DNA of 64,000 nt, taken from contig NZ_CP133038.1 of assembly GCF_033060595.1 (NCBI RefSeq), forward strand, positions 1,550,001 through 1,614,000, written 5' to 3'. A program made the translations under genes and the position numbers. This DNA is from Pyramidobacter sp. YE332. Lineage in GTDB: Bacteria; Synergistota; Synergistia; Synergistales; Dethiosulfovibrionaceae. Positions 26,501 to 37,198 of the stretch are shown piece after piece. The notes beneath the pieces are model-generated. The model worked only from the letters and a program-made list of their open reading frames with translations, made no database searches and was not told where the DNA came from. Position 1 is the first letter of the stretch; every line of letters begins with the position of its first letter.

Positions 26501-26659
26501 TTGCGTTCCCCACTTTTCATTTTTTTCGCACAGCAAACGTCCCGACCTGTTCTGACAGGCCGGGACGATCGTCCTGTCAGGGTTCTCACCGACCGCCGCC
26601 TCGCATTATCAGCCCCCGCGGCAGGGGTGGAGCGCATTCGATATTTCCGGCCGGGAACC
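26501..26659 (-). promoter_or_regulatory. Structured 5' leader with mutually exclusive hairpins
   Basis: The predicted leader is about 159 bases. On the complement, hairpin 1 pairs CTGACAGG (26580-26573) with CCTGTCAG (26559-26552), and hairpin 2 pairs CGTCCCGGCCTGT (26567-26555) with ACAGGTCGGGACG (26550-26538). The two share bases 26559-26555 and cannot both form. Hairpin 2 is strong but followed by only three T. This is the layout of an attenuator or riboswitch expression platform; upstream bases (26585-26655) also have GC-rich pairing potential. It does not match a class I recognise. Confidence 0.5.
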
Positions 26660-26665
26660 GGTGCG

Positions 26666-26694
26666 ATTTTACCATTGCCCAGGGCTTTTTTCAA
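26666..26694 (-). promoter_or_regulatory. Sigma-70 promoter of the PfoR-like gene
   Basis: On the complement TTGAAA (26694-26689), exactly 17 bases, TAAAAT (26671-26666). Transcription would begin near 26659. The region 26695-26821 shows no gene. Confidence 0.75.
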
Positions 26695-26821
26695 AGGTCC
26701 GGCGGCTGCCCCCGCTGTCGCGCGGCGGAGCTCCCACGGAGATTGAAGACCATGCGGCGTCCCCTTCGGGAAAGAGCGTGAAAATACGCCCTTTCCGCAA
26801 ACAGGTTCGCCCGCTTTCGTT

Positions 26822-26862
26822 AAAAAGAGGCCGTCTCAATCGATTTTTGAGACGGCCTCTTT
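26822..26862 (-). terminator. Terminator of the OmpH-like gene
   Basis: Perfect 16-bp stem (26824-26839 with 26847-26862), seven-base loop; on the complement it is followed by a five-base T run. It lies about 140 bases past the OmpH stop. No gene lies in 26863-26998. Confidence 0.85.
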
Positions 26863-26998
26863 GCTGTTTTTGATGAATCTCGCACTATTTCTCAATCAAA
26901 AGGCCGAACGCAAAGGCGCTCCGAGGTCGTCCTGTGCGCCTGGACTTCCCCGCAGCGTCGAACGTTTGCCGTTAAACCGTTCTATCAGGAACCGGCCG

Positions 26999-27532
26999 TT
27001 ATTTCGCTTCCGCGGAGGCCCGTTCCGCCTTGGCGGGAACTTCCGGTTTCTTCACCGTCACCGTGGGAAGCTCGGCGAACTTGGGCTTTCGCTTGTTCAT
27101 TTCCTTCATCACGGCGCTCGTGGCGTCGAGCTTGGGCGCCGCGTCGAGGAACAGCTGCCGGGCGAGCACCGCGTGGATCCTCGGGTTCTTCTTCCGCCAC
27201 GCCTCCACGGACGCCATCAGCTCCGACTGCAGCACCGACGTCACTGCCGCGCGTTCCACTTCCATCTGCCGTTCCAGCGCCGCCTGCCCCTGCGCGATCG
27301 CGTTCTGCGCCTCGGGCACGTTCTCCTGGCCGCGGTACAGCGCCCGCAGGTCGTCGTACCCTTTCTGGAGCACTTTCTGCACTTCCTCCAGATGGGCCTG
27401 CCCCAGCTTGCCGGGTTCGGACTGGACCAGGAGCTTTTCCGTGTCCACCACGGCGATCTCCGTAGCGAACGCCGTTCCGGCCAGCGCTGCGAGCATCAGA
27501 AAGACAAACATCGATTTCGTCAAACGTTTCAC
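26999..27532 (-). CDS. OmpH/Skp-like periplasmic protein
   Basis: Secreted protein of 177 residues. MKRLTKSMFVFLMLAALAGTAFA is a clear signal peptide (1 to 23). The mature start TEIAVVDTEKLLVQSEPGK resembles the beginning of Skp/OmpH chaperones (VVDxxxLLxxxPxG), and the middle (residues 45-115) is a charged alpha-helical region able to form the Skp tentacles. The C-terminus is lysine/alanine/glutamate-rich and low-complexity. A role in holding outer-membrane proteins in transit is reasonable, and the large autotransporter gene is just upstream on the same strand, but they have separate regulatory signals. Identity to Skp is weak. Confidence 0.7.
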   Translation of the reverse strand: MKRLTKSMFVFLMLAALAGTAFATEIAVVDTEKLLVQSEPGKLGQAHLEEVQKVLQKGYDDLRALYRGQENVPEAQNAIAQGQAALERQMEVERAAVTSVLQSELMASVEAWRKKNPRIHAVLARQLFLDAAPKLDATSAVMKEMNKRKPKFAELPTVTVKKPEVPAKAERASAEAK

Positions 27533-27698
27533 TGAAAAACCTCCTCGAATAAATAAAAAAATCGTTTTCGGATCCTATGCGTCACGGCGTGACATATCAT
27601 ACCACGGATCGCGCCGGAAAACCGAAAGAAAAGGGCGGACTGAAAACCATCCGCCCTCTTTTCGCACCGCCGATACAAGAAGTTGAATCGCGATTACG

Positions 27699-30600
27699 TT
27701 ATCTCCGTTTCGAGCCGTTCTGCAGCATCCGTTCCAGCGCCGCCATGCGCGCCTTCAGTTCGACGATCTCCTGACTCTGGAGCGCGTTGGTTTCCTCATG
27801 CCGGGAGTTCGTACGTCTCAGCGAGGCCACCTCGGCCTGCAGCTCGGCGTTCTCCTTCTGCATCACGTAGACGCTGTTGAGCGGCCCCTTGCGATAGCGC
27901 TCGGGGATCGCTTCCCTGTCTTCCTTGCGGCCGATCTTCCACGTCAGCCCGGCGTTCGCCATCGACTCGCCGTGGTGAGTGATGGACACCCCTGCATGAA
28001 CCATGAAGTCTTCCTTCATGTAATGTGCCCAGCCGAGCGCGAACGCCCATTCGCCCTTGTACGCTCCGAAGCCCGCCATGAGCTGGCTCGGCTCGATTGG
28101 GTCGTACTGCATCGGTTTGAGCGCGCTCAAGGCCGAGCCGAGCGCGCCGGTGGCCTTGATGCTGCCTCTCAGTTCGCCCATCTGGTTGTAGACGTTGCCG
28201 AAGTTGTTGTAGACGTTGGTGAACTGTTTGTCCACAGCGCTCAGAGCATCGCCGACGTTGTTGTAGCTGCCGCCCTGCATTCGGTATGTCGGCTGGGAGA
28301 CGCTGCCGTCGTTCTGGACGGTAATGCCGTATTTCTCGCCGCCGAGGTGCTGGGCGATGCTGCTCGAGGTCTTCCACAGCTGCGCTCCGTTGATGGCGTC
28401 GCCGCTGGTCTGGTTCACTGCTCCGGCTTTGACGTTCTCGATCTTGTGGCCGGTGGCGTCGAAGCCTTTGGCGGTGACTTTGCCGGCAAAATTCGGCGCG
28501 TCGACGACGGAGATCTTGATGGCGCCGCTGTCGTCGCTCAGTTTGATGTTGCTGCCTTTCTTGAAGTTGAGGACGTTGTCGGTCTTGCTGACGGTCTTCA
28601 CTTTCACTCCGTCGATCTGGGCGTCCCAGCTTTTCAGGGTGTCGGTGGAGATGGCGGCGATCTTGTCGTCCACGGCCTTGAGCTGGTCTTCGGTGGCGGC
28701 CTGGCCGGAGGTGATGCTCAGGGGGTTCCAGGCGGTGTTGCTCAGGCCGTTGACGGTGCCTTTGTCGTCCTTGTTGATGGTGAGTTTGTTTGTCGTCCCG
28801 GTCACGTCGAATTTCAGTTCGTTCTTGAGGGCGACGACGACTTTGCCGCCGTCGACTTTGGTCTCGGTGTTCGTGCCGTCGCCGGCGACGTGGACGGCCT
28901 GGCCAAGTTTCTTGGTGACGATTCCGCTATCGTCGGCCGAGAGGGCAAAGCCTTTGTCGGTCAGATTGGAACTGGCGTTTTCGATCGCGTTTTTCAGGTC
29001 GCCGATGTTGGCTGCGTTCTTTAGCGTAGCGCCGCTGGCGGTGGAGAGGTCTGCGCCGTCCAAACCGCTTTTCACGTTGGCGATCTGCAGGCCGTTCATG
29101 TTCACGCTGGTCTTGGTGATCGAGGGGCCGCCGTTGATGGAAAGTCCTCCGTTGTTCAAGGTGACGTCGCCGATGGAGACGCTGCCGGCTGCCGTCAGGT
29201 TGAGGTTCCGCGCCAGTTTCACTTTCAGTGCGCCGCTGGCGGGATCGGCGATTACGCCGATATTGTCGTCCGCAAGTTTCGTGACGTCCGCTCCGCCGCT
29301 GATTTTCAGGGTCTCTCCGAGCTTTCTGCCGACGGGGGTCCCGCCGTCGCCGGCGAATTTCAGACCGGCGTTCGTCAGGGTGGTCTGTGAAGCGGCAATC
29401 GCGTCTTTCACGTCTTTGATGTTGGCGGCGTTGGTATCGGTGGTGCCGCCGCTGGCGACGTTGGTGATCTGGTGGTTGCCGTTGTTCAGTCCGGCGTCCG
29501 TCAGGCTCACGGTCTTGGTCGGATCCGTCGTGTTGGTGATGGTCAGGCCGCCGGCGTTAAGCAGGGTGTCGCCGATGGTCACGCTGCCGGAGCTTCCCAG
29601 GTTCAGGTTCTGCGCGAGCTGGACTTTCAGCTGGCCGCCGACGTTGTTCACGCCGATGTTGTCGTCGGTCAGTTTGGTCGCGTCCGTGCCGCCGACGATG
29701 TCGAGCGTGGCGTTCAGTTTCTTCGCGATGACTTTGCTCGCGTCGCTCTGGCCGTCGTCGCCGGCGTATTTCATACCGTCGTCGAGGGTGGCGACTTCGT
29801 GGGTCGTGCCGTTCTTGTCTTCGTACACGATGCGGGTCAGGGTCGTTCCGGGGGCTCCGTCGAGGCCGGGGGTTCCGTCTTTCACGTGGATGTCGGCGCT
29901 GGCTCCGTCTTTCCCGCTCAGGCCGATGTGGCCGTCGACGCCGTTCTGTCCCTCGGGGCCCTCGCTCCAGATGGTCACGCCGTCTTTGCCGTTCGCTCCC
30001 GTCACTCCGATCTTGCCGTCTTTGCCGTCTTTGCCGACGGTGACGCTTTCGGCTTTCAGGTCTTTGTTCAGCAGGATGTCGATGGTGGTGTTGCCGGCAG
30101 CGTCCTGGGCGATCTTGGTCTTGACGTTCTCGCCGGAGTACTTGTCGTCGGCTTCGGTTCCGGCGCCCTGGATCTTCACCGTGCTGCCGAGTTTGTTCGT
30201 CTGCACTCCGCCGACGTTCGCGTCGAATTTCAGGCCGATATTCGTCAGGCCGCTCTGCGAATTAGCAATCGCGTCTTTCACGTCTTTGATGTTGGCGGCG
30301 TTGGTTTCTGTGGTGCCACCGCTGGCGACGTTGGTGATCTGGTGGTTGCCGTTGTTCAGTCCGGCGTCCGTCAGGCTCACGGTCTTGGTCGGATCCGTCG
30401 TGTTGGTGATGGTCAGGCCGCCGGCGTTCAGGACGCTGCTGCCGATGGTCACGCTGCCGCTCGCGCCCAGTTTCAGATCTTTTGTCAGACGAACCTTCAG
30501 GTCGTTGTTTCCATCCGAGACCACGCCGATGTTGTCGTCATCGGTCAACTTTCTGGCGTCAGCGATTCCGCCGACCACATTCACCTGTTCGTTCAGATGT

Positions 30601-33600
30601 TTCTTGATCACGGAGCCGCTGTCGGCGCCATACTTCATACCGTCGTCGAGGGTGGCGACTTCGTGGGTCGTGCCGTTCTTGTCTTCGTACACGATGCGGG
30701 TCAGGGTCGTTCCGGGGGCTCCGTCGAGGCCGGGGGTTCCGTCTTTCACGTGGATGTCGGCGCTGGCTCCGTCTTTCCCGCTCAGGCCGATGTGGCCGTC
30801 GACGCCGTTCTGTCCCTCGGGGCCCTCGCTCCAGATGGTCACGCCGTCTTTGCCGTTCGCTCCCGTCACTCCGATCTTGCCGTCTTTGCCGTCTTTGCCG
30901 ACGGTGACGCTTGCGGCTTTCAGGTCTTTGTTCAGCAGGATGTCGATGGTGGTGTTGCCGGCAGTATCCTGGGCGATCTTGGTCTTGACGTTCTCGCCGG
31001 AGTACTTGTCGTCGGCTTCGGTTCCGGCGCCCTGGATCTTCACCGTGCTGCCGAGTTTGTTCGTCTGCACTCCGCCGACGTTCGCGTCGAATTTCAGGCC
31101 GATATTGATCAGATTCGTCACCGTCGTATTGCTGCTGATGTCGATGTGAGTCCCCAGATTCGCGTTGGCCGTCACGGTCACTTTCGCGCCGTCGGTCCCG
31201 TCGGCCGCTACGGCCACGTCGATCTTGTCGGCTTCGCCTTCGAATTTGATGTTTTTCTTCGTCGCGCCGCCGAGGGTGATGTCCTGTTTCGCACCCGCGG
31301 CGTTGCTGACGGTGAAGCCGCCTTTCAGCGCGGTGATGTCGTCGCCGTGCTGATTGACCGTCGTGTTGTTGGTGATGGTGCTGTTCAGCTTGTTTTCGTC
31401 CATGCTCAGGTGAAGGCCAGAGTTGTCCACTTTGGTCTTTACATAAGCGTCGCCTTCGACGACCAGCGGGGTGGTGCTGTTGATTTCCTTCTCGCCCGCC
31501 GGCGTCTCTCCGTCTTTGATGGTCCATTTGGACGCGTTGTTGATGGTGGTGCTGAGGTTGTCGATCTTGTTCTTGGTGGCGTCGTCGAGGCCGATGGTCA
31601 TCTTCTTGGCCGTGCTGTCGTACTCGGCTTCTACGTAGTTCTTGCCGGCGAATTCAAGGGTGTTGCCGGCCTGGATCGCTCCGGTGTTCGCTCCTGCTTT
31701 CACGTTGAACCCGGCCGACAGGTTGGTGATCGACGTGTTGTTGCTGATGTCGATGTTCTGGCCGAGGTTCGGGTCGGCCTTGACGGTGACGACGGGAACG
31801 GAATCGGTTCCGGCCACTTCAACGGCGATCTTGTTCGTCTCGCCTTTGAACTGGATCTCGGGCACGCCGCTCTTGCTGATGGTGAGGGTCTTGGTATTGG
31901 CGGACGTGCCGTCGCTCACCTTGAACTTGCCTTCGATGTTCGTCACCGGGTTGCTGGTGGTGGTGTTGATCTGGTTGATGACGTCGCCGGTGATGTTCTG
32001 CACGAGCTTGGTCTTGTCGATGCCGTAGGTGACTTTCGTCCCGGAGAGACCGACGGTCATCGTGTCGTCGGCCGTCAAGAATTCGACGGTCGGGGGCGTC
32101 GCGCCGCCCAGGGCGACGTTCGAGGTCGTGCTTCCGGCTTTCAGGTCGAAACCGCCCTGCAGCTTGGTGATGTTGCTGGTATTGTTGGTGATGTTGCTGG
32201 TGTTCGTCGTAACGCGGTTATCCAGATTGGTGATCGTGCTGTTGTTGCTGATGTCGATATTCTGGCCGAGGTTGGCGTTGGCCGTCACGGTCACTTTCGC
32301 GCCGTCGGTCCCATCGGCCGCTACGGCCACGTCGATCTTGTCGGCTTCGCCTTCGAATTTGATGTTTTTCTTCGTCGCGCCGCCGAGGGTGATGTCCTGT
32401 TTCGTACCCGCGGCGTTGCTGACGGTGAAGCCGCCTTTCAGCGCGGTGATGTCGTCGCCGTGCTGATTGACCGTCGTGTTGTTGGTGATGGTGCTGTTCA
32501 GCTTGGTTTCGTCCATGCTCAGGTGAAGGCCGGAGTTGTCCACTTTGGTCTTTACGTAAGCGTCGCCTTCGACGACCAACGGGGTGGTGCTGTTGATTTC
32601 CTTCTCGCCCGCCGGCGTCTCTCCGTCTTTGATGGTCCATTTGGCCTTATTGCCGACAATGGTATTGACGTCGCCGATCGTGGCCGCATTGTTCGTAACG
32701 CTGCCGCCGCTGGCTACGTTGGTGATCTGCTTGTTGCCCGCGTCGAACGTGGTGCTGTTGATCGTCGTGCCGCCCGCCACGATCTGGTTGGTGGCGATGC
32801 CGGTGCTGTTGATCGTGGTGCCGCCGGCCTGCAGGCTGCCCGTACTGCCCAGGTTCACATCTTTGGACAGCTTTACCGTTAAGGTGTCCGTGCCGTTGGA
32901 AACCACGCCGATATTGTTTTCGGTCAGGCCGGTGCTCTTGCCGCCCTTGACGTTGGTCTGTTCTCCCAGTCTGCGGGTAAAGACGGCGCCCGTGTCTCCG
33001 CCGTATTTGGTTCCTTTGTTCACTTCTTCGATGACGCCGAACAGCTGGCTGCCGTTGACGGCGTCCGTAGAGTTGCCGCTGATACGCCCGGCCGCCACGT
33101 TGGTGATCGTGCGCTCCGTGCCGGATTTGCCCACGCTGACCGTAGAAGACGGACTGGTTCCCGCAAAGTTCTTCGTCTGCCCGTTGACCGTATAGGAAGC
33201 AGTCCCCGCTGCCGCCGCCGTTTCCGAACCGGCGCCCAGAGCGACGTCGCCCGCGGAAGCCGCGGCATTCGCTCCATTGCCGATAGCCACGGCTCCGATG
33301 CTTCCTGCCTGAGCCGTGGTACCGATTGCCGTGCTTTGATTCCCGGTCGCCTGGGCATAATAGCCCACCGCGGTGGAGCTTGTTCCGGATGCGGTTGTCA
33401 CATAGCCGAGCGTCGTGGAAGAATCGCCAGTCGCGCTGCCTCCCACGGCAATGGCGGATTTTTGCGTGGCCTGGGCGCTGTTGCCGATACTGATCGCGTT
33501 CGTGCCTTCCGCCTTGGCCTTGGAGCCGATGGCCAGCGCGGAACCGCCCTCGTCGCCGATGCTGGCCGGGCCGCCGTTGGCAATGGCGCCGCCGCCGATG

Positions 33601-35576
33601 GCCATATCAAACGCGGTCTTTGCCTGGGCGGTCGATCCCACAGCGAGCGAATTGTCGCCGATCGCCTTGGCTTCTTTGCCCACGGCCGCAGCACTCTTTC
33701 CCTGCGCCGCGGCGTTCACGCCCGCCGCCATGGCGTCGGCGCCGGTCGCGCCGCCGTTGTTGTAGTTGCTATCGAACGCCGCGTCCACGGAATTGACGCT
33801 GTAATCGTGGATCGCGGGACCGGCCGCCGTGATGGCCGCCTTCAGCTGCGCCACGTTCACCGCGTCAGTGTCTTCGGAGCCGGCGGCCACGTTGATGATC
33901 TGCCGCCGGGCAGCGGGATTGCTCGTGCTGCCCTTTGCGCCCACGCTGACCGCGCCGTCCGTGGCCTTGGTGGCGTTGACGGCGTTCTGCTGCGCGGTGC
34001 CCGCGGTGGAAGGGATGTAGGGGTTGGTCGCGGCGCTGACATGCTGAGTACGATCCGCAACGCTCCCCGCGCCCAAGGCCACGCCGCCCTGGGCCGTTAC
34101 CGAAGCCTGATACCCCAGCGCAGAGGCTCTTTCCATGCTGGCATTGGCCTCCGCGCCGACTACAGTAGCATATCGGCTGCTTCCCGTCGTTTTCGCTTCG
34201 GCGCCGATGGCGACCGCTTTCTGCTGATTGCCTTCGGTTTTCGCCCCGTAGCCGATGGCCATGCTCTGGATGCCGGTCACGTTGGAATTCATGCCGATGG
34301 CGATCGGAGCCCCCTGATTGCCGGAAGTATTGGTTGCGGTTGCGCCTTTGCCGATGGCGATGCCGCCCTCTTTGGCGTCCACCTTGGCCGATTTACCGAT
34401 AGCGATGCCGCTGCCGTCCGTGGTGGAAGACGCGGTCACGGACGCCGAAGGCCCGAGGGCCAGCCCGTCCCCGGCCACGGAACTGCCGGTGCCGACGGCG
34501 ATGGCGTTTGCGTGGGCGGAAGCGGCGACGACCGCGTTTTTGCCCAAGGCGATCATGCCGCCGTTGGCCGAATTGGCCTCGGCCCCATGGCCGATGGCGA
34601 CGCTGTCGGCCCCACGGGTCACCTTTCCGGAGGTGCCGATGGCAATATTGTTGCCCTGCGCCGCCGGGTCCGTTTGCGCGCCGTAGCCCACGGCCACGTC
34701 GCCCGCGCCGTTAGCGGCGGCATTCGGCCCCGCCGCCAGAGAATTCGTTCCTGTGGCGCCGTCGTTGGCATAGTTGCTGCCGCGTCCCTGTTCGGAGGAA
34801 TTCACGCTGTAATAATGGGTGTACGCCGCCTTCAGCTGCGCCACGTTGACCGCGTCGGTGTCTTCGGTGCCGGCGGCCAGGCCCATGATCTGGCGGGTAT
34901 TATGTACACCGTCGGCGAGGTAACCGATAGATACTACGCCCCGATTCGCTTTCCAAATATACTCATTCGCGCTGCCGATAGCGCCGGACGGGGCAAGGTA
35001 CCCCGCCTGGATGTCGTTGGTCTTGCGGTTGACGACGGAAGCCTGCCCCAACGCGACGCTGTAGTCGCCGCCCCACTGCACGTTTGCACCCTGCCCCAGG
35101 GCAGTTGCATAATTGGCCCCGCCCACGGAGAACGCGCCTATGGCCGTGGAGCCTATAGCCCCCTGCGTGCCCGCTCCGGAATAGATAATAGAAGCCTGCG
35201 CCTTGTAGCCAAAGGCCGTCGAATTTTTCCCCAGCGCCTTGGCATGGACGCCCGTCGCCGTGGTGCCCGAGTCCGTCTCGCCCGTGGTCGGCGCGGTGGC
35301 CGACGCGTTGCTGCCGACGGCGACGTCGGTGGCTCTATGCGTCGTACTGCCGGTGCCGATGGTGACGCCGGGGCCGGTGCCGTTCACGTTATCGTGGGCG
35401 CCTGCCGGCAGCGGCGACGCCCAAACCGCGCCGGCGACGGCCGCCGCGCACAGCACTCCCGTCAGGGACACGCTGCTGCAGCCGCCGCTGTTCTTGTGGT
35501 TGCGCCTGACCAGTTCCGAAACGACCACATAGCAGCGCCTGACCCTGCTCCAGATGACCTTGTAAATCTTGTTCAT
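27699..35576 (-). CDS. YadA-type trimeric autotransporter adhesin, 2625 residues
   Basis: Very large surface adhesin exported by a type V secretion-c mechanism. Start ATG 35576 has AAGGAGAG upstream. Order: ESPR-type extended signal ([20 protein letters not shown]) with hydrophobic core, cleavage near residue 60; three YadA-like head regions built of 14-residue AIG-type repeats (about 85-228, 270-557, 610-820), each closed by a neck ([10 protein letters not shown] near 241 and 571; [10 protein letters not shown] near 838); a long stalk (about 850-2480) with repeated collagen-like [10 protein letters not shown] segments and coiled coils; a YadA membrane anchor (about 2490-2549, [20 protein letters not shown]); and a 76-residue charged coiled-coil tail after the barrel. 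Two DNA-level internal duplications are listed separately. A role in attachment is inferred from the family; ligand unknown. Confidence 0.95.
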   Translation of the reverse strand: MNKIYKVIWSRVRRCYVVVSELVRRNHKNSGGCSSVSLTGVLCAAAVAGAVWASPLPAGAHDNVNGTGPGVTIGTGSTTHRATDVAVGSNASATAPTTGETDSGTTATGVHAKALGKNSTAFGYKAQASIIYSGAGTQGAIGSTAIGAFSVGGANYATALGQGANVQWGGDYSVALGQASVVNRKTNDIQAGYLAPSGAIGSANEYIWKANRGVVSIGYLADGVHNTRQIMGLAAGTEDTDAVNVAQLKAAYTHYYSVNSSEQGRGSNYANDGATGTNSLAAGPNAAANGAGDVAVGYGAQTDPAAQGNNIAIGTSGKVTRGADSVAIGHGAEANSANGGMIALGKNAVVAASAHANAIAVGTGSSVAGDGLALGPSASVTASSTTDGSGIAIGKSAKVDAKEGGIAIGKGATATNTSGNQGAPIAIGMNSNVTGIQSMAIGYGAKTEGNQQKAVAIGAEAKTTGSSRYATVVGAEANASMERASALGYQASVTAQGGVALGAGSVADRTQHVSAATNPYIPSTAGTAQQNAVNATKATDGAVSVGAKGSTSNPAARRQIINVAAGSEDTDAVNVAQLKAAITAAGPAIHDYSVNSVDAAFDSNYNNGGATGADAMAAGVNAAAQGKSAAAVGKEAKAIGDNSLAVGSTAQAKTAFDMAIGGGAIANGGPASIGDEGGSALAIGSKAKAEGTNAISIGNSAQATQKSAIAVGGSATGDSSTTLGYVTTASGTSSTAVGYYAQATGNQSTAIGTTAQAGSIGAVAIGNGANAAASAGDVALGAGSETAAAAGTASYTVNGQTKNFAGTSPSSTVSVGKSGTERTITNVAAGRISGNSTDAVNGSQLFGVIEEVNKGTKYGGDTGAVFTRRLGEQTNVKGGKSTGLTENNIGVVSNGTDTLTVKLSKDVNLGSTGSLQAGGTTINSTGIATNQIVAGGTTINSTTFDAGNKQITNVASGGSVTNNAATIGDVNTIVGNKAKWTIKDGETPAGEKEINSTTPLVVEGDAYVKTKVDNSGLHLSMDETKLNSTITNNTTVNQHGDDITALKGGFTVSNAAGTKQDITLGGATKKNIKFEGEADKIDVAVAADGTDGAKVTVTANANLGQNIDISNNSTITNLDNRVTTNTSNITNNTSNITKLQGGFDLKAGSTTSNVALGGATPPTVEFLTADDTMTVGLSGTKVTYGIDKTKLVQNITGDVINQINTTTSNPVTNIEGKFKVSDGTSANTKTLTISKSGVPEIQFKGETNKIAVEVAGTDSVPVVTVKADPNLGQNIDISNNTSITNLSAGFNVKAGANTGAIQAGNTLEFAGKNYVEAEYDSTAKKMTIGLDDATKNKIDNLSTTINNASKWTIKDGETPAGEKEINSTTPLVVEGDAYVKTKVDNSGLHLSMDENKLNSTITNNTTVNQHGDDITALKGGFTVSNAAGAKQDITLGGATKKNIKFEGEADKIDVAVAADGTDGAKVTVTANANLGTHIDISSNTTVTNLINIGLKFDANVGGVQTNKLGSTVKIQGAGTEADDKYSGENVKTKIAQDTAGNTTIDILLNKDLKAASVTVGKDGKDGKIGVTGANGKDGVTIWSEGPEGQNGVDGHIGLSGKDGASADIHVKDGTPGLDGAPGTTLTRIVYEDKNGTTHEVATLDDGMKYGADSGSVIKKHLNEQVNVVGGIADARKLTDDDNIGVVSDGNNDLKVRLTKDLKLGASGSVTIGSSVLNAGGLTITNTTDPTKTVSLTDAGLNNGNHQITNVASGGTTETNAANIKDVKDAIANSQSGLTNIGLKFDANVGGVQTNKLGSTVKIQGAGTEADDKYSGENVKTKIAQDAAGNTTIDILLNKDLKAESVTVGKDGKDGKIGVTGANGKDGVTIWSEGPEGQNGVDGHIGLSGKDGASADIHVKDGTPGLDGAPGTTLTRIVYEDKNGTTHEVATLDDGMKYAGDDGQSDASKVIAKKLNATLDIVGGTDATKLTDDNIGVNNVGGQLKVQLAQNLNLGSSGSVTIGDTLLNAGGLTITNTTDPTKTVSLTDAGLNNGNHQITNVASGGTTDTNAANIKDVKDAIAASQTTLTNAGLKFAGDGGTPVGRKLGETLKISGGADVTKLADDNIGVIADPASGALKVKLARNLNLTAAGSVSIGDVTLNNGGLSINGGPSITKTSVNMNGLQIANVKSGLDGADLSTASGATLKNAANIGDLKNAIENASSNLTDKGFALSADDSGIVTKKLGQAVHVAGDGTNTETKVDGGKVVVALKNELKFDVTGTTNKLTINKDDKGTVNGLSNTAWNPLSITSGQAATEDQLKAVDDKIAAISTDTLKSWDAQIDGVKVKTVSKTDNVLNFKKGSNIKLSDDSGAIKISVVDAPNFAGKVTAKGFDATGHKIENVKAGAVNQTSGDAINGAQLWKTSSSIAQHLGGEKYGITVQNDGSVSQPTYRMQGGSYNNVGDALSAVDKQFTNVYNNFGNVYNQMGELRGSIKATGALGSALSALKPMQYDPIEPSQLMAGFGAYKGEWAFALGWAHYMKEDFMVHAGVSITHHGESMANAGLTWKIGRKEDREAIPERYRKGPLNSVYVMQKENAELQAEVASLRRTNSRHEETNALQSQEIVELKARMAALERMLQNGSKRR
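29770..30242 (-). repeat. 473-bp internal repeat A, copy 1
   Basis: Nearly identical (about three differences seen) to 30634-31106, 864 bases away. It encodes the collagen-like GKDG/GPEG/GTPG segment plus flanks. An adjacent block (from 29401 and from 30271, offset 870) is also duplicated, so the whole event is an imperfect tandem duplication of about 0.87 kb. Confidence 0.9.
30634..31106 (-). repeat. 473-bp internal repeat A, copy 2
   Basis: Second copy of repeat A, corresponding to about residues 1490-1648 of the autotransporter stalk. Near-perfect identity implies a recent duplication or ongoing gene conversion. Confidence 0.9.
31162..31531 (-). repeat. 370-bp internal repeat B, copy 1
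   Basis: Closely matches 32275-32644 at an offset of 1113 bases, with only scattered differences. It encodes the stalk block around [20 protein letters not shown] and the following coiled-coil segment. Confidence 0.88.
32275..32644 (-). repeat. 370-bp internal repeat B, copy 2
   Basis: Second copy of repeat B. Together with repeat A, four long homologous segments lie within about 2.9 kb of the stalk region, a substrate for recombination that would lengthen or shorten the adhesin. Confidence 0.88.
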
Positions 35577-35829
35577 ACGTGCACTCTCCTTAGGCAATAT
35601 CATAAAATAAGCCGAAGAACGAAGTTCTTCGGCAGTTTTTCCCGCAAGGTTTCGTTCGCATGGATCCCCTCCCGTCGCAAATTTTTCCGCCGCGTCCTCA
35701 GGACTTTCTCGACGCGGCCCGTTGAGATTGTTTCAAATCTCTTCGAAGAAGAGGATCCGTCGTTCACGGGTTCGTCGAATGCAAACTGATAACTCGCGTA
35801 TATTCAAATTGTAATTAACAATTAAGGGT

Positions 35830-35856
35830 ATCATATCATCACCCCCCCCGCGTAAA
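35830..35856 (-). promoter_or_regulatory. Candidate autotransporter promoter with a G8 tract in the spacer
   Basis: On the complement TTTACG (35856-35851) and TATGAT (35835-35830) are separated by 15 bases that include eight consecutive G (35849-35842). The spacer is two bases short of the optimal 17, so slippage of the G run would change promoter strength. The start codon at 35576 is about 245 bases downstream. A second, weaker AT-rich promoter candidate lies closer to the gene. Confidence 0.4.
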
Positions 35857-35968
35857 GATGTCTTATTGTTTACATAGCCCGTTTTGTTCCATTTTCTGCT
35901 CCCGGCCCCGCAGGCTTGCGCGATCCGGCATGATGCCAGATGTCCGCCGGAACTTTCAGAACGTAAAA

Positions 35969-36015
35969 AAGAAGGCGCCGGACGTTCCCATTTTGAAAAC
36001 GTCCGGCGCCTTCTT
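35969..36015 (-). terminator. Perfect hairpin with T tract on the minus strand
   Basis: An 18-bp perfect stem (35969-35986 with 35998-36015). On the complement it is followed by a T run; on the plus strand it is not. No minus-strand gene lies immediately upstream, so it would block antisense or read-through transcription from the birA side into the autotransporter gene. Confidence 0.65.
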
Positions 36016-36202
36016 CAATGTATCCTCAGCGGATTCATTTTGTTTTTTCCCCTTTTTCGGCGGGCGGCAAATTCTTCACGTGCGGGGCGGCGGGCGAAGA
36101 ACATCGCTGGCTTTTGCCCCGCCTTCGGTTTATACTGGAAACGAGAAACGGCACGCATATCGGCGCGTCGGCGCGGCCGGCGCGCTGCGACGGGAGGGAA
36201 TC

Positions 36203-37195
36203 ATGACGACGAAAGAAGAAGTGCTGAAAACCCTCGAACTTTCACAGGGGCGCTACGTGTCGGGCGAGGCTCTGGCCCGCCGGCTTTCGCTGAGCCGCAA
36301 CGCGGTCTGGCGGGCGGTGAAGTCGCTGCAGGACGAGGGCTGCTCCATCGACGCCGTGACGCGGCGCGGCTATCGCCTCAACGAAACGCCCGACCTGCTG
36401 TCGCCGCAGGCGGTCGAAAAATATTTTTCGCGCCGGGCGGCCTGCTGGGACGTTGAAGTCCGCAAGACCGTGACCAGCACCAACACGGTGCTCAAGACGA
36501 TGGCCGAAGGCGGCGCGCCGGAGGGGAAGATCCTCGTCGCCGCGGAACAGACGGCCGGCAGGGGGCGCATGGAGCGCCGCTTTTACTCCCCCGCCGGCAG
36601 CGGCGTCTACATGAGCCTGCTGCTGCGGCCGTCGTGCGGCGCCTCGCAGTCGCTGTACGTCACGACGGCCGCCGCGGTGGCCGTGGCGGAAGCCATCGAA
36701 CACGTTACGGGACGGCGCGCGCAGATCAAATGGGTCAACGACGTCTATCTGCGCGGCAAAAAGGCGTGCGGCATCCTCACCGAAGCGGCGTTCGACATGG
36801 AGACGAACCGCCTCGCCTACGCGGTGCTCGGCATCGGCGTCAACATGCGCCCGCCGGCGGGCGGCTTTCCCGACGAGCTGGAACCGATCGTGACCAGCGT
36901 CTTCGGCGAGGCGGATTACGATCCCGTCCTGCGCAATCGGATCGTTGCGGAGATCATTGAACGCTTCTGGCGTTCCTACGAAAATCTGGGCGAAAAAGCG
37001 TTCCTGCAAGGTTACCGGGAGCGCTCGTTCCTGTCGGGCAAGGACGTTGACGTCGTCAGCGGGGCGGAGCGCCGTCCGGCGCGCGCGCTGGACATCGACG
37101 GCGAGTTCCGGCTGCACGTGCGCTACGAGGACGGCGCCGAAGAATATCTGCAGTCCGGCGAAGTCTCCGTGAAGCCGCGCGGCGGCTCGGCATAA
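36203..37195 (+). CDS. birA: Bifunctional biotin ligase / biotin operon repressor BirA
   Basis: Attaches biotin to biotin-carboxyl-carrier proteins, and with its N-terminal winged helix can repress biotin genes. The helix-turn-helix covers residues 1-62 (GEALARRLSLSRNAVWRAVKSLQ). The catalytic domain shows STNTVLKTMAEGG, the biotin-adenylate loop EQTAGRGRMERRF, QIKWVNDVYLRGKKACGIL and GIGVNM. A small C-terminal SH3-like domain ends the 330-residue protein. ATG 36203 has GGGAGGG upstream. Biotin-synthesis genes are not in the window. Confidence 0.96.
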   Translation: MTTKEEVLKTLELSQGRYVSGEALARRLSLSRNAVWRAVKSLQDEGCSIDAVTRRGYRLNETPDLLSPQAVEKYFSRRAACWDVEVRKTVTSTNTVLKTMAEGGAPEGKILVAAEQTAGRGRMERRFYSPAGSGVYMSLLLRPSCGASQSLYVTTAAAVAVAEAIEHVTGRRAQIKWVNDVYLRGKKACGILTEAAFDMETNRLAYAVLGIGVNMRPPAGGFPDELEPIVTSVFGEADYDPVLRNRIVAEIIERFWRSYENLGEKAFLQGYRERSFLSGKDVDVVSGAERRPARALDIDGEFRLHVRYEDGAEEYLQSGEVSVKPRGGSA

Positions 37196-37198
37196 AAA

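Larger units (their letters stand above)
35577..36202. other. Intergenic region between the autotransporter and birA
   Basis: These 626 bases hold no convincing gene. They contain the candidate poly-G autotransporter promoter (35830-35856), a strong hairpin (35969-36015) and, near 36130-36140, a TATACT hexamer that could be the birA -10 box without a clear -35. The AT-rich patch 35800-35840 stands out against the GC-rich surroundings. Confidence 0.5.

Noticed and set aside
29401-31106. Regularly spaced repeats that could suggest a CRISPR array
   Set aside because: The repeats are hundreds of bases long, in a single open frame, and encode collagen-like and coiled-coil protein; there are no spacers or cas genes.
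28324-32882. Long plus-strand open frames (941 and 1136 codons) across the autotransporter
   Set aside because: They are antisense to a well-supported coding sequence with family domains, are composed of repetitive Val/Asp/Gly or Pro/Ser/Leu-rich sequence, and have no ribosome binding sites.
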